64,000 bases of DNA, from positions 24,772,728-24,836,727 of the forward strand of contig CM046354.1 of NCBI GenBank assembly GCA_025403435.1. The letters are read 5' to 3'. Made by a program: the position numbers and the translations under genes. The notes below the pieces were generated by a model, which saw nothing but the letters and a program-made list of their open reading frames with translations, was not told the DNA's origin and made no database searches. The stretch comes from Artocarpus heterophyllus (Eukaryota > Streptophyta > Magnoliopsida > Rosales > Moraceae). Positions 23,536 through 35,064 of the stretch are shown here, piece by piece. Every line of letters starts with the position of its first letter. The stretch's first letter is position 1.

Positions 23536-24235
23536 TGTTGAAAAAGCAGTATACAACAGAAATTAAAATTTTTTTATATTAGATTATTTTTCAAAACATA
23601 AGTTTGACACACTATATGCATAAATTAACTAGATCTTACTAACTTTTAAATGCCGAAAAGCTCCATCAATCTGTGTAGAGAAGAACGTTTTAGAAAAGCT
23701 TTAACCAACTAGTCTTTTTTGCTATTCTCTATCCACGATCAATATATGTGTTGGCATACTCATACAGCTCTTCCCTAGTAACTCTCCTTCCAACCAATTA
23801 AGAACTACCTAGAACTACCATTCGTGATTTGTGAACAATAGCTCTTTAGGGGAGTTTTAGAGACTAATAGAATAGAGTGCTCACTCTTGATCTCTCAACT
23901 CATCTGAATAACCTATGAGTCTCACTCCCTATTTATAGAGGTCGGACCTACAGTCAGTCATTATTAGATAAGACCTCAAAATTTGAGCTTGAATCAGTTT
24001 TAGAGTCTAATCCACGTAATCAGAGTAGGACTCTAACCGCCATGGTCGACCATGATACAAAGGCGCGGTCAACCGCGCTGTCGCTGATCCAAATTCGGAT
24101 TTAATTCAAACTCTACAAGTTGATCCAATAGATACTATTTCAACCAATTGGATAATTTCTATCTTATTAGTTTCGGGTATCTTTCATAGAGCCTTAATTT
24201 TAATTCAAATAACCCAATAGAGGAGATTGGTGTCA
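23536..24235 (-). repeat. partial LTR related to Copia-A
   Basis: The reverse complement matches the 3' two-fifths of the Copia-A LTR, starting at its exact terminus (TGTTGAAAAA here against TGTTGGAAAA in Copia-A) and fading after about 24,230. It keeps the TATA box (TATAAATA, 23,930-23,937) and the region just upstream, where Copia-A has CGGCCTGCCG repeats but this copy has different palindromes (24,041-24,078). No coding region accompanies it. Confidence 0.82.
24041..24078. repeat. two GGTCGACC-type palindromes, 23 bp apart
   Basis: CATGGTCGACCATG (24,041-24,054) is a perfect 14-bp palindrome. GCGCGGTCAACCGCGC (24,063-24,078) is perfect except for its centre. Their cores are 23 bp apart. 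They lie about 105 bp upstream of the LTR TATA box, the position held by the CGGCCTGCCG array in Copia-A. Confidence 0.75.
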
Positions 24236-24470
24236 TTTCTTGATCCCAAGCGAGCCAAGACGTATGAATACAGCTATTGAACACTAGAAACATCTACCAT
24301 TTGCTCTCTAATTTGTATAATCTTGCTTTTCCTTAATAAAAATGATGAGCGCTAGCTACCTTTGTGAATTTGTCAACTCCACTTTAAGTTTGGTTTTGTT
24401 CAACAATTTTTTCTAGCCAATGTTTCACATTTCTATAGTTCAGTATAGGTTGTTGACTTTATTTATTCTT

Positions 24471-24501
<31 letters not shown>

Positions 24502-24837
24502 TGAATCAAGGAAATATGAGGATTCAAATGGATTTTTGAGTTGGATTCTTTGATTTAGAAGCCTAGATAGGAATCAAAATCAGAAGTAAACATAAAAGAA
24601 CACTTTTATCTTTCTATCTTTTTTTATTCTTGTTTTTATTTGTATGATAATTTGTATAATTTGGTCATTTTTGTGTAACGATTTCATAATATTATTTTGT
24701 AATGACTTTGCAAAAAAAAATTGTAATATGGTGGTATTTGTTAGAAAAAAAAAAGATGATATGTTTTTTTTTTTGTAGTAATGGTTTTTTATAGAGTTCC
24801 GGTGAGCTTGGGGATAAAATTTGGTTGGTTTCATGTT
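24236..24837. other. AT-rich stretch with TA microsatellite
   Basis: Nothing recognised apart from a (TA)n microsatellite at 24,471-24,496. Confidence 0.5.
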
Positions 24838-25279
24838 GGAACCTGGCAGGTTCCTTCTAGTTCTAGTGGGTTCTAGGATAGAACGTAGCAGGTTTCGACT
24901 AGTTCAGAGATGGAACCCAATAGGTTCCGAGATGGAATTTGATAGGTTTAAAAAAATATATTAAAATCTAGTAGGTTACAATCGGATACCACACCTACAA
25001 CTAGAGGCAGTTGGCACTTCTTTGTTTCAAAAAAATACGTTAGAATACTTGGAACCTAGCAGGTTATAATTAGGCACTCGCATCGGTAACTGGAGGCGGT
25101 TAGTGTTTCTTTGTTTAAAAAAAATTATAATTTGGTAGATTCCAAGTAGGAACTTGGCAGGTTTCAATCTAGCACCCCACTCTTATAACCAGAGACAGGT
25201 TTCAGCAGGTTCTATGATGAAACCTGATGGATTCTAAGATAAAACCTAGTGGGTTTCGGGACAGAACCTGGAAGGTTTC
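24838..25279. repeat. GGAACCTGGCAGGTTCC palindrome array
   Basis: About a dozen diverged copies of a 17-bp palindrome whose best unit is GGAACCTGGCAGGTTCC (24,838-24,854). Positions of the right arm (AGGTTCC-like) are near 24,848, 24,868, 24,890, 24,922, 24,944, 24,973, 25,061, 25,137, 25,159, 25,207, 25,228, 25,251 and 25,273. Many neighbours are 20-23 bp apart, and longer gaps separate clusters. There is no coding potential. Confidence 0.8.
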
Positions 25280-25429
25280 ATTTTCAAAGGAAGGATAACT
25301 TGTCCTTTTAATAAATCCTCAATTTCCAATAAAGGGGAAGTGCATTTGGATGCATTCTTGTAAGTTGCCCTTAAAAAATTGAGTCATAATTCAACTTTCA
25401 AATCACATGTTGTAACTATTATACGTGAT

Positions 25430-26640
25430 CTAGTCAAGTTCTTTTAGGGCCTGACTTTCAGGCTTTACTATATTGATGTGGAACAAATAGTGAAAATAGT
25501 GGAAGCGGTAGAACCTGTATACCAAAAATTTTCATAAAACTTTTGGTCATACTCTATAGCTAGATTAATTAATACATAATTAATATGAAAATATAATAAA
25601 TAACAAATCTCTTAAAGCGATTAAGTATGATAACTTCAACTTTTTGACACATTAGATCTTCCACGCCTATTCTCCAGTTACTTGAATGAATGTGTGGGCG
25701 TCTACGGTTTATGGGAAGGAATTATACACTCTCCAATTTAGGTCCTTAGTTTGTACTCAACATATGAGAAACCAATAGGTGGCTATAGAGAACACTTCTC
25801 TCTAGGCTTTCTGTCTCTAAAACTCTTGAGGAGAAATTAGAATTGGAATGAATAATAGAGCTCTCCCTAAATAATTCATAATTAGAGCTAGGTAAAATCT
25901 TTTAATCTCTCTAATTATATTTTTATCCTTGAGTACCCTTGATTCTCTAATTAATAATAAATTCATGAACTTAATCACGAATTGAGCACTCTTATTATAC
26001 AAGATATGAATCAATACTCAAGAGAATTATTTATTTGCTTCTTACTGGAGAAGGAATGAATTTCATCTTGTAATATTAACATTCCCAACTACTTATTTCA
26101 CTATGCCTTCAAAGTACAAGGGATAGGATTAGATTCTGAAATCTATACCGAGTAAATCAAAAGTCATATTTCCATAAGTTGGAGTCATCTTATATATAAC
26201 CACAGTTGATGTGATTAGAACTTGCTATGTTTTAACAAAAATTATTTAACTATTCATATCACATTATGTCTCAGTCCTACACAATCTCATTAATTATGTA
26301 CAGTGTTCTCATTTAAAAACTTACTATATTAACGGCTCGAATAAGGCCGTTCCATTCTTAACGGAAATGACATGCACTAGTAACACTCAATTAAAGATTC
26401 TATACTTTAATTGAATAATTAGTTCTAATAACTAATTAGATGTTATTGATTATTTTAATTATCATCCTTAAATATTATCCTCTCGTATACAATACTTATA
26501 TACAATATCTAAAGTCATATATATAATTATAAAATTTTAATGATATTCATAAAGTATTCAAAATACGTATACGCACAAATATAATGAAGAAATTCAATTT
26601 GTTTATTTATAAATGTGTCCTTGATAAAACATCCTATGCT
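25430..26640 (-). repeat. probable Copia LTR remnant
   Basis: The reverse complement looks like a roughly 1.2-kb plant Copia LTR: AT-rich U3, a TATA box (TATATATAAG around 26,195-26,204), then a less AT-rich downstream part. No terminal dinucleotides or target duplication could be fixed and no coding region adjoins, so it may be a solo or truncated LTR. The ends given are approximate. Confidence 0.4.
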
Positions 26641-26937
26641 TTAAAGATATCTATCCTAATACTCCCTCTCTCCATCTCTCCCTCCTACGAAACATAGTGT
26701 AAAGCTTAAAAGAGTAGTAGGCTTCCACTATAAAAGATGTAATAGAACTTCATTGATTGTTGACCTTGACTAATTTGTTTTGTTTTTTTTTTTTTACATG
26801 TTTTATTCATTTCTTTTTCTAATTTTCACTATCTCCATTGTGAAAGCATTAAGAAATCTCCGAGGAGCAGTAGAGATTTGTTGTAAATAGGACAGAGCCT
26901 AATAAAGCACTTTAGTTTGATTATTTTTTGTCTATGG

Positions 26938-28134
26938 TGGTAATTTTTTTTGTTAATTACATTGACACCCTTTATGTTTTGCCAAAATATCATAGACACT
27001 CCATTGACCAAAACTAATTACATTGACATTCTTTAGATTAAACCTTATTAACTTTTGATATAAAATGAAAAAAATACCCTTTTAACCTTGGCCATTCATT
27101 TAAAACACTAAATCAAAACCATTAACTTGATTTATACAATTAAAAAGTCTAAATCTGAAGAAAATATTAAGAAAAAACAAAGAGAGAGGAAGAGGCCAGC
27201 CATGGAGGTCCCAGCTATCCCGCAACTAATCACTCAACCCACTTGCTAATACACCCTGTCGTGCCCTACTAGCATTACCCATCCTACCCATTGCCCACAC
27301 TTCCTGCTCCTATTGCCCACCCTATCGTGCCCCTCCCTTATCCCAGTCCCTCCACCGTCACCCACTTGCCCCATCCCCATCGTGCACGCTGCCATGGCCC
27401 ACCCTGATGCCTACCCTCCCCATTCTACCACCCACCCATGTAAAATTCCAGGCACCCCATCGCCTTTCGCATGCCAACGTGCCCACCCGCCCAATGCCCA
27501 TGCCTCTCATATTGAAAGAGGAAGAAAGAAATCAAGAAAGAGAGATAGACAGAGAGAATCAGGGAGATGATTGAGGGTTTTTTTTTAATTTTTTTGTTTT
27601 GATTTTGACATTTTTATTTTTGTAAAAATTATCTGGTTTTGTATTTTTAATAATTTTGTTATTTTTAAGCTTTCATGGAAAAATAGAGCATTTATTATTA
27701 CCCAATTTAGTAGGATCTAGTTATTTTAAAATACTCAAAATACTAATTTACAAAGAAAATATCACATTTTAATTTTTTGAAAAATTAAAAAGAAATTCTT
27801 TCATGAGAGTGAAAATTATAAATAAAAGTAAGTAAAAATCAATTATAATTTTTTTTTTGACAAAAGGAGGGTAACAAGTCATTTCAAACCGTATATATTG
27901 GTGAAAACCTTTTTTATGCCTTAAAAAAAAAAACCTTTTTCTAATGCCTAGATGGGCATTTTTGGCATTTTAAAAAAATTAACGATCAAACATTGGTAAA
28001 CTTTAACAGTCAATTAATAGGGGGTGTCTCTATAATTTTTTTAAAAGTTAGGGGGTGATGATGTAATCAGCTTTAGTCAAAGGGGTGTATCTATTATTTT
28101 GACAAAACATAGAGGGTGTGAATGTAATTCACCC
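26938..28134. mobile_element. long-inverted-repeat (Mutator-like) element with GC-rich core
   Basis: The left end (about 26,955-27,080) and the reverse complement of the right end (about 28,005-28,134) align for about 130 bp with mismatches; both run from ATTACATTnACACCCT into ATGTTTTGnCAAAAT. Between them is a C-rich core (27,190-27,570), unlike the AT-rich surroundings, with weak proline-rich coding potential and a purine-rich GA tail. Long terminal inverted repeats around foreign GC-rich sequence fit a Mutator-like or Pack-MULE element. No 9-bp target duplication or transposase was found. Confidence 0.45.
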
Positions 28135-28434
28135 ATTTTTGCATGATTTATTCACATTTTAAAACTTTTTTGCACCTCATGTGGTCAGTTGGGACATAAC
28201 AAGTCAACTTGCCCCCTTAGAACAACACCATTAGAAGTGAGCACAACGAATGCCGGCATGACCCAACCCAAAAAGCGAAAAAAGGTTAAAAATGATGCAC
28301 CTATTGATTCACAATGAGCTTCATTTTTACTTCAAAAATTATATTATAGTTTGTGAGTATCATTTATGTTTTATTATTAATGCATATTTGAATTTATATT
28401 TAGAACATCAGATATTACAGGAAAACTGAAAAGA
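28135..28434. other. no recognised feature
   Basis: About 300 bp of AT-rich sequence between the inverted-repeat element and the tandem palindrome block; nothing recognised on either strand. Confidence 0.5.
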
Positions 28435-30790
28435 TAGTAGAGAAGCTCTACCTAACCATAGAGATCCACATTTACTCTACTGCGAAGTAGAGATACTCTA
28501 ACAAATAGTAGAGATCAATGTAACTCCATTTTTTAGAAAAAATCAACATGATTTCTTTCCTTAAAAATTTTAGGTATTTTGATTAAAGTTTTGATTTGAC
28601 AAAATTTACCAAGTTATAAAAAAAAAAGAAGGGGGCATAAAATTGAATTGTTCTACTACCCGGTAGAGATTCTCCATGCCTAGTAGAAACTTTTAATTTC
28701 TAACTCTATCGCCCATAGAATGTCTCTACTAGATAGCAAAGATTATTTAAAAATTTAATTAAACAAAATACCAATTTAAGAAAAAAATGTTTTTAACCTT
28801 AATAATTGATGTTTTAACTTTAAAAAAGGTTAAAAAGTTTAGTAAGTTAGAAAGTCTCTCATTTTACTTACTAGTTTTGTTTGATGAAGTTTACCATGTA
28901 TGAAATGTCAACAAAGCAATCACATATACTTGTGCTTTGAGTATTTTAAAATTCTACCTTGAAAAATCAAGAAGACATAATATTTCAAGCATTTTGATTA
29001 AAGTTTTGTTCTGCCAAAGTTTACCAAGTTATAAAAAAGGACATAAAATTTAATTACTCTATTGCCCTACAGAGATTTTCTATATGCAGTAGAGACCTTT
29101 AATTTTCGACTCTACCATTAGTAGAGTGTCTCTGCTAGACGGTAGAGATTCTTAAAAAATTTAATTAAACAAGATATCAATTTAGAAAAAAAAAAGTTTT
29201 TTAACCTTAATAATTGATTTTAATTTAAAAAATAAAAAGTTTAGTAAGGTAGAAAAGTTCTCATTTTACTTACTAGTTTTATTGATGATGTTCACTATGC
29301 AAGAAATATCAATAAGACAACACATGTACTAGTGCTTTTGAGTATTTTGGAATTCTAGCTCAAAAAATTCAATAAGACATAATATTTCAAGTGTTTTGAT
29401 TAAAGTTTTGATCTAACAATGTTTACCAAGTTACAAAAAAAGGCATAAAATTGAATTATTCTACTACAAAATGGAGATTCTCCATGCCCAGTAGAGACTT
29501 TTAATTTTTAACTTTATCGTCGGTAGAGTGTCTTTATTGGGTAGTAGATATTATTCAAAAATTTAATTAAACAAGGTACCAATTCAAAAAAAAAAAAAAC
29601 CTTAATGATTAATGTTTTAATTAAAAAAAGTGTCAAAAAGTTTAATAAGTCAGAAAAGTCCATCGTTTTTCACTTACTCATTTTATTTGATGAAGTTCGC
29701 TGTGCAAGAAAATGTCAACAAGACAATTTCAAATACAAGTGCTTTGAGTATTCTGAAATTTTAGCTCAAAAAATCAACAAAACACAATATTTCTGTCATA
29801 AAATTGAATTACTGTACTGCATGGTAAAGATTCTTCATGCCTAATAAAGACCTTTAATTTTCAACATTATCATCGGTAAAGTGTCTCTATCATGGACAGT
29901 AGAGATTATCCTTATTTACACCTTATAAGATTACAATATGTAAATTTGCCATAATATTTCTCACATATTGAGTTCATAATGGTTCATTACATTTGATCAA
30001 CTAAACAATTGACATAATTATATCATTAGTATCAATGCAAATCTATATTAAAAAAATAATACAAATAATTTTTTAAGGGTTCTAATCATTAAAAAAAATT
30101 CAACAACCATCTTTTGTCGAAGGAACGAAATAGTCTCGCCACTTAGTATATCGAAACTAATCCTTGCAAAGTCCGATTCTATATATTTGATTGTATATAA
30201 TGCACAGTCTTCCTTGTTTGAGATTTAGTTAGAAAACACAATAACCAATAAACCAAATATATTACATTTTAGTTTTGAACATAAACTTACTTCTTGTTTT
30301 AAGGAATACTTTTGATACGCTCAAAAGGCCAATGATCTGTTGATCTTTTATTGAGCTTGGGAAACATGCACTCTACTTTAGAAGACACGACATCATGGTG
30401 CAAAGTAGTGTCATATAGGCTTCTACTTCATGTTCAGCACTTACAGACACACTTAGTACGTTTACTGTGCGTTTCCTAAATTGGTACCTTGTTTGATTAC
30501 ATTTTTGATAATCTTTACTGCCTAATAGAGACACTTTACTGACAATAGAAGTAAAAATTAAATGTCTCTACTAGGCGTAGGGAATCTCTATCATGCAGTA
30601 GAGTGATTCAATTTTATGCCCTTTTTATTTTTTTAAAACTTGATAAACTTTGTTATATCAAAACTTTAATCAAAGCATCTGAAATTTCTAAGGTAAAAAA
30701 ATCATGCTGATCTTTCTCAAAAAAGAAATAGTCATATTGATTTCCACTATTTGGTAGAGTATCTCAACTTCACAGTATGTATTCTATTTG
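28435..30790. repeat. tandem and inverted block of CTCTACT/AGTAGAG palindromes
   Basis: A unit of about 400 bp recurs in direct orientation, with the same phrase (TTTTGATTAAAGTTTTG) near 28,577, 28,993 and 29,394 and a fourth decayed copy near 29,780. Each unit has a cluster of palindromes built from CTCTACT and AGTAGAG, for example CTCTACTGCGAAGTAGAG at 28,475. In the first cluster TAGAGA starts at 28,438, 28,459, 28,488 and 28,509 (spacing 21, 29, 21). At about 30,500-30,770 a copy of the first unit is inverted, so the block is bounded by opposed arms. Subterminal repeats of this kind occur in CACTA transposons, but I could not find CACTA ends or a transposase. Confidence 0.65.
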
Positions 30791-31727
30791 ATTAAAGTTT
30801 ACATGTGTGTATTCTATTGTGTACTTTCTTCTACACTAGAAAATCTATAACTAAATTAGTTTCGTTTCATGTAGTTTATATAAATCTTTAATGTGTCTTC
30901 ATTGGACTTTCTATAATACCTCATTATTTAGTAAAATTTATAGATATCATGTCGGTTTAAGCCATTTGGTCAGAAGATAAGCTAACCCAAAATGAGGAAA
31001 TAAATCATTATTAAGAATAAAAGACAAATCCGGAAAAAAGAAACTACAAGTAATGTCCAGTACGAATCTTCGATTAAACGTCAAGAAACCTTCTAACAAG
31101 TACAGCAATTCATTCTACAACCGTATATTTCTTTCTTTTTTTTCCTTAAATATAAACATTAAACATATTGGGTTATATATTACAATTTAAACGTAAAACA
31201 TCCTTAGTTTTAACAATCAAAATAAACCGATCAACCAACTTTCAACAGATTTGCAACAAAAATATTTCAAACATAAAATGAAAACAACTGTTGGTCAGAA
31301 GTGCGTATAAAAACTGAATTAAAGGGTCTCTAATTATCATATTATATAAGTTTAATTCGATAAATAATTAAGCATAGATATAATATAACACCAAAATGAG
31401 TATTGCACTAAGATGACATAAGAGAATAATAAAAAATAAGAAAGGATAATCATGGATGTTGAAAGATGTTAGTTATTTGAAAAGAGAAATAGGCATTAAT
31501 CGATTAATCAAGAACGAAAGAAGAAAAAGAAAAGCTTAGGAGAGTAGGAAGCGAGATCATCAATTGTCAAACAATGACCAATTTAATTGGATTAATATTT
31601 CTTTTCATTTCGTTTGTCATTAATACATTACCTACAGAAACAAAACTAAATCAAACCACAAATAAAAACTTCTTTTTTCTGTTCTCGTTTTGTGTTCCAA
31701 ACCGAGAACATCAAGCATATAAACTAG
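30791..31727. other. AT-rich stretch without recognised gene
   Basis: Nothing supported on either strand. Short frames here lack any family signature. Confidence 0.5.
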
Positions 31728-31888
31728 TAGGGTGTTTAGCATGGTGGTTAAAACCATTAGTTATAACTGTAAATATTATAAGATGTGAGAGCTTTATACT
31801 GTAGCAACTTTTTCTTTTTATTGTAGCATGTAAGAGCTTTACATTGTTCCTAAATGAAAAGTAGTAACCAACTTTGCCAAACAGGCTA
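31728..31888. mobile_element. short MITE with TAGGGTGTTTAGCA ends
   Basis: The left end TAGGGTGTTTAGCA and the reverse complement of the right end TAGCCTGTTTGGCA match at 11 of 14 bases and enclose about 160 bp with no frame. A 3-bp TAG flanks both sides and may be the target duplication. Confidence 0.5.
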
Positions 31889-32118
31889 TAGATTTTCTTT
31901 TTCTATGTCCAGGATAAAAACAACAACTCAATCATACGAAAAGATCATCCTCATATCCTACTAAGGTCAAATTAGCCAAATCTACAAATAAAGGTAAGAA
32001 TCACATCAATCTTGGAAAAAAAAAAAGTAACTTCAAGACAAATAAGGAAACAAGCAAGTGAAAAAGTCAACCAAAAGCAAATACTGAAGTTACCTTTCCT
32101 AGGCCTAATTCGTCGTCT

Positions 32119-32857
32119 ATAAATATATTATTGATCTCACAAATTTACACATTTTGTACCCTAAAGATTTACACTATCTCTCTTTACTTTTCGTATCCCT
32201 CTCTCTCCCATTCTCAACCACCTTGACTATTGTACTCTGTCTATACATGGTGAAACCCCATGCTACAATAGAGGTAGTCTCTATTTTGGAGGTGAGCCAC
32301 TATAAGTATGTATGTCCTCTTATTTTATTGTATTTTATATTTTGTTCTCTTTGTAGGTCGACTCGAAGGTAACCGACTAGCTTCCGCCTACTCAATTCTC
32401 GAGGGGGGTTATTGACCCCCTAAACAAATCTAATTGTAGAATTCGTCCTCTAAAGTTTGGCACCCACTATGGGGCCTATGGTAGAAATCTCAGACTTCGA
32501 TTGCACCACTGTAGCGGGGTCCTCTGAAAACACAAATGGTCGCATTTGGATGTTATCCTCTAGCAACGAGAGGAAAACGATAGGCAGATGGCTCAACTGA
32601 TAGCTAAAAATGAGGAGTTTCAAAGCGATTGGAATGTCATTTCGCCTCGCTCTCATCTCTAATGATTGGAATGACGCTAGGAGGCTCTTCTAAAACCCCA
32701 TATAGCCCGATCTATCGAATGCCACCCCTCGACTCGTAGGTAACACCTCCAGGAGTAAAAGCGACCGACGAAGCAGTTGCAACCAATGTGACTGGCATAA
32801 ACTTACAGGCCTTGTAGTTGCAATCGATCATAATGCCATCATGGTGACAGGAGCACT
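32119..32857 (+). mobile_element. Tat-like Gypsy relic, left part (LTR end, primer site, leader)
   Basis: A TATA box (TATAAATA, 32,119-32,126), a G/C hairpin (GGGGGTTATTGACCCCC, near 32,404-32,420) and a primer-binding-site-like TTTGGCACCCACTATGGGGC at 32,456 lie in the order expected for the end of an LTR and start of a leader. Similar TTTGGCGCCCACCGTGGGGC text is common in plant Tat-branch Gypsy elements. The relic continues on the far side of the nested element at 41,924. Its LTR start was not found. Confidence 0.6.
32853..32857. repeat. target-site duplication GCACT (left)
   Basis: GCACT precedes the Gypsy element at 32,858 and recurs at 41,924-41,928 directly after its other LTR. Confidence 0.95.
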
Positions 32858-35016
32858 TGTCACGCCCCGGAGTACGGGAGGTGACGTGGCGGAATATTTA
32901 GATTAATTAAAAGAGAGTTTAATTGAAAACCGAGAGTTTGAGAATCAAATTAAATAAAAATTAAGAAGATTTTCCACCACATTTGATAAAAGAATTTATA
33001 AATATTAAGCAAATAATAATAATTGAATAAAAACCGCGAATATGGGTTCCACAACCCACAACTTGTGCACACACATGGATCTGACAATATCACAAATACA
33101 ATTACAGTCCAAGTACAAATAAAGTTAAGTCTTACATGCCTTGATTAATAAATACAGATTGTAAATAAATTCTCCTATTGCTCCTGAGTTCGGTCCGAAG
33201 AATCTTCTCCAAACCTAAATGGGAAACCACCTAGAAGGGGGGGAATTTAAAACAGATAAAACGTGAGCGAAAGGCTCAGTAGGACTAAGTTTTATAAAAT
33301 AATTTAATGCAAAGAAACATAGCATTATCAGGATTTATACGGAAAGAAACTCGAATAAATAAATAAATAAATTGAGTAGAGCCGTTCTGACACAGAACAG
33401 TCTACTCGTCAAATCAAAACACCAGTTTACATTTACCTAGGCAAACCATGATATCACCACCGTAGTGGCCCAGCTGGGTTTCGGGACCTGCCCCCAAGGT
33501 CGATCACGACCCGATCTCTGATATGGCATCATGCCCATGTGTTTATTATCATTATCATTCAAAACCCAATTACCGAGTGTTGTCAATTACATTCATTATG
33601 AAATTCATTTCATGTCACGGTATATAAAAATATAACCGATAAAATCATTTTCAAACAACCGTTGAAAACATTTTGATAGAAATCATTTTCAAAGCCAAAT
33701 CATTTCAAAACCAGGCTACCAAAGAAATAGGATAGAAGTCCTACCTCAATACTCGTGCCGGTACCCCACACCGTAATCCCGATCCGCTATACGTTAGCTC
33801 CACGGAACCACGAACAATCCTAGATACAAACTAAGTCGTTCAATATCTAGTTCGAAACATTCTATGTTACTAAATCATTTCATGATGTCCTAGTGTGCCA
33901 TTTGTATTATTAAAATCATCCTATAAGGTTGGGATTTAAATCAGGGTTCAAAACAGTGAAATCGGGTAAAAATCACAAAATTTTCCATGCCTCGGTCGGC
34001 CTGCCGGACGCCCTGCTTCGGCCTGCCGAACTGTACAGTTCGGCCTGCCGGAAGCAAAGTTCGGCCTGCCGAACATGTCCCCAGATTCGGCCTGCCGATC
34101 GGAAGAACACCGGCCTGCCGATCATGAACTTCGGCCTGCCGAACATGAACTTCGGCCTGCCGAACTGGGAAAATCCAGAAATCCCAGCCACGGGTTTCTC
34201 GATCCCCAAAATCCAAATCTGAATTCCAACCTGTTTTTCTCAATTCCCAGGCATGAAAAATAACTATAGTTGATAGAAAAACATTCTAAAACATGCTTGG
34301 AATCATTTAAACAACATTTGAACTCAAAATCCTCAAAAATCCGAAAATGAGAAAAAGAGGAGAAAAATAAAAATCTTGAATTCAATCCGTTTTTCTTCAA
34401 TCTAGGTTTAGATTCTAGTTGTTCTAAGCTCATTTAACACAAATCCACGGTTTTCTAAGCTTAAACAAACTTAGATTTCAAAAACACACAAAATCGAAAA
34501 TTTTGAAAAAAGTTTAGAAATTTCGAATCTAACCTCGAATCGAAGCTTCAATCCGCGTTCTCGGTTGCCGAATCACGTCCCCGAGCTTCCTCCTTGCTGT
34601 TCTGAAGCTTGGATTCGAATGGAAATCAAAAATTTGAGAGAGATTGAGAGAGAGAGAGGCTGCCGAGAGGTATCAAGAGGAAGAGAGAGAGAGAGAGATT
34701 TCGCGTGAGTGAGGAGAGAGAGAGAGAAAAGAGAAATAAATAGAGAAAATCGGTGGGCGGTTTTACTGTGCGAAAACCATGTGCCGCCCACGGTTTTGTA
34801 AAACAGAGTATTTTTAACATTTTACAAATTGTTGTGTTTTAAAACTCAAAACATCATTTTAAATCAATAAGAAATCTTTTGAACACATCAATTTAACAAA
34901 ACAACCAAAAACTAAAAATCCAACCAAATAATCTAATTAAAGTTAAAACTTTAATTATGGCACACTAATTCATCATTTACATTACATTAACATTAAATAA
35001 ATTTCGGGACGTTACA
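32858..35016 (-). repeat. 3' LTR of young Gypsy element
   Basis: On the minus strand it starts TGTAACGTCC and ends GGCGTGACA; 2,159 bp. It contains an eight-unit palindrome array (33,997-34,162) and a GA/CT microsatellite (34,636-34,730). Short frames in the array region on both strands only translate the repeat. Confidence 0.97.
33997..34162. repeat. eight-unit CGGCCTGCCG palindrome array
   Basis: CGGCCTGCCG starts at 33,997, 34,019, 34,041, 34,062, 34,088, 34,111, 34,132 and 34,153, giving spacing of 22, 22, 21, 26, 23, 21 and 21 bp. The core is invariant in all eight; flanks are mostly TT before and AA or AT after, making TTCGGC/GCCGAA arms around a 2-base centre. The second LTR holds the same array with a single change. 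Confidence 0.93.
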
Positions 35017-35030
35017 GCTCTCCACCCCTA
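35017..35030 (-). other. polypurine tract of young Gypsy element
   Basis: On the minus strand AGGGGTGGAGAGC lies directly before the 3' LTR start, the plus-strand priming site. Confidence 0.85.
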
Positions 35031-35064
35031 AAAGAAATTTCGTCCTCGAAATTTACAACTCATC

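Noticed and set aside
23287..23556. 89-residue frame on the minus strand with a basic, charged C-terminus.
   Set aside because: It starts inside the LTR end at 23,536 and its basic tail translates a CT-rich microsatellite. No family signature.
24580..24834. 84-residue Lys/Ile-rich minus-strand frame.
   Set aside because: AT-rich composition only; no motif or plausible start context.
27313..27570. Proline-rich 85-residue frame.
   Set aside because: Low-complexity C-rich core of an inverted-repeat element; no promoter, no domain. Kept only as a gene-capture hypothesis.
31574..31804. 76-residue frame with a hydrophobic N-terminus resembling a signal peptide.
   Set aside because: It runs into the MITE at 31,728 and has no recognisable mature peptide or conserved cysteines.
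33997..34162. Regularly spaced palindromic repeats that superficially look like a CRISPR array.
   Set aside because: The unit is 10-14 bp with 11-12-bp spacers, repeated in LTRs at several sites in a plant genome, with no cas genes. It is an LTR-internal array.
33929..34263. Several overlapping frames on both strands with repeated G-R-P/A-E-x or C-R-P-A-type units (again at 40,836-41,170).
   Set aside because: They only translate the 22-bp palindrome array inside an LTR. Frames open on both strands at once are expected for such repeats.
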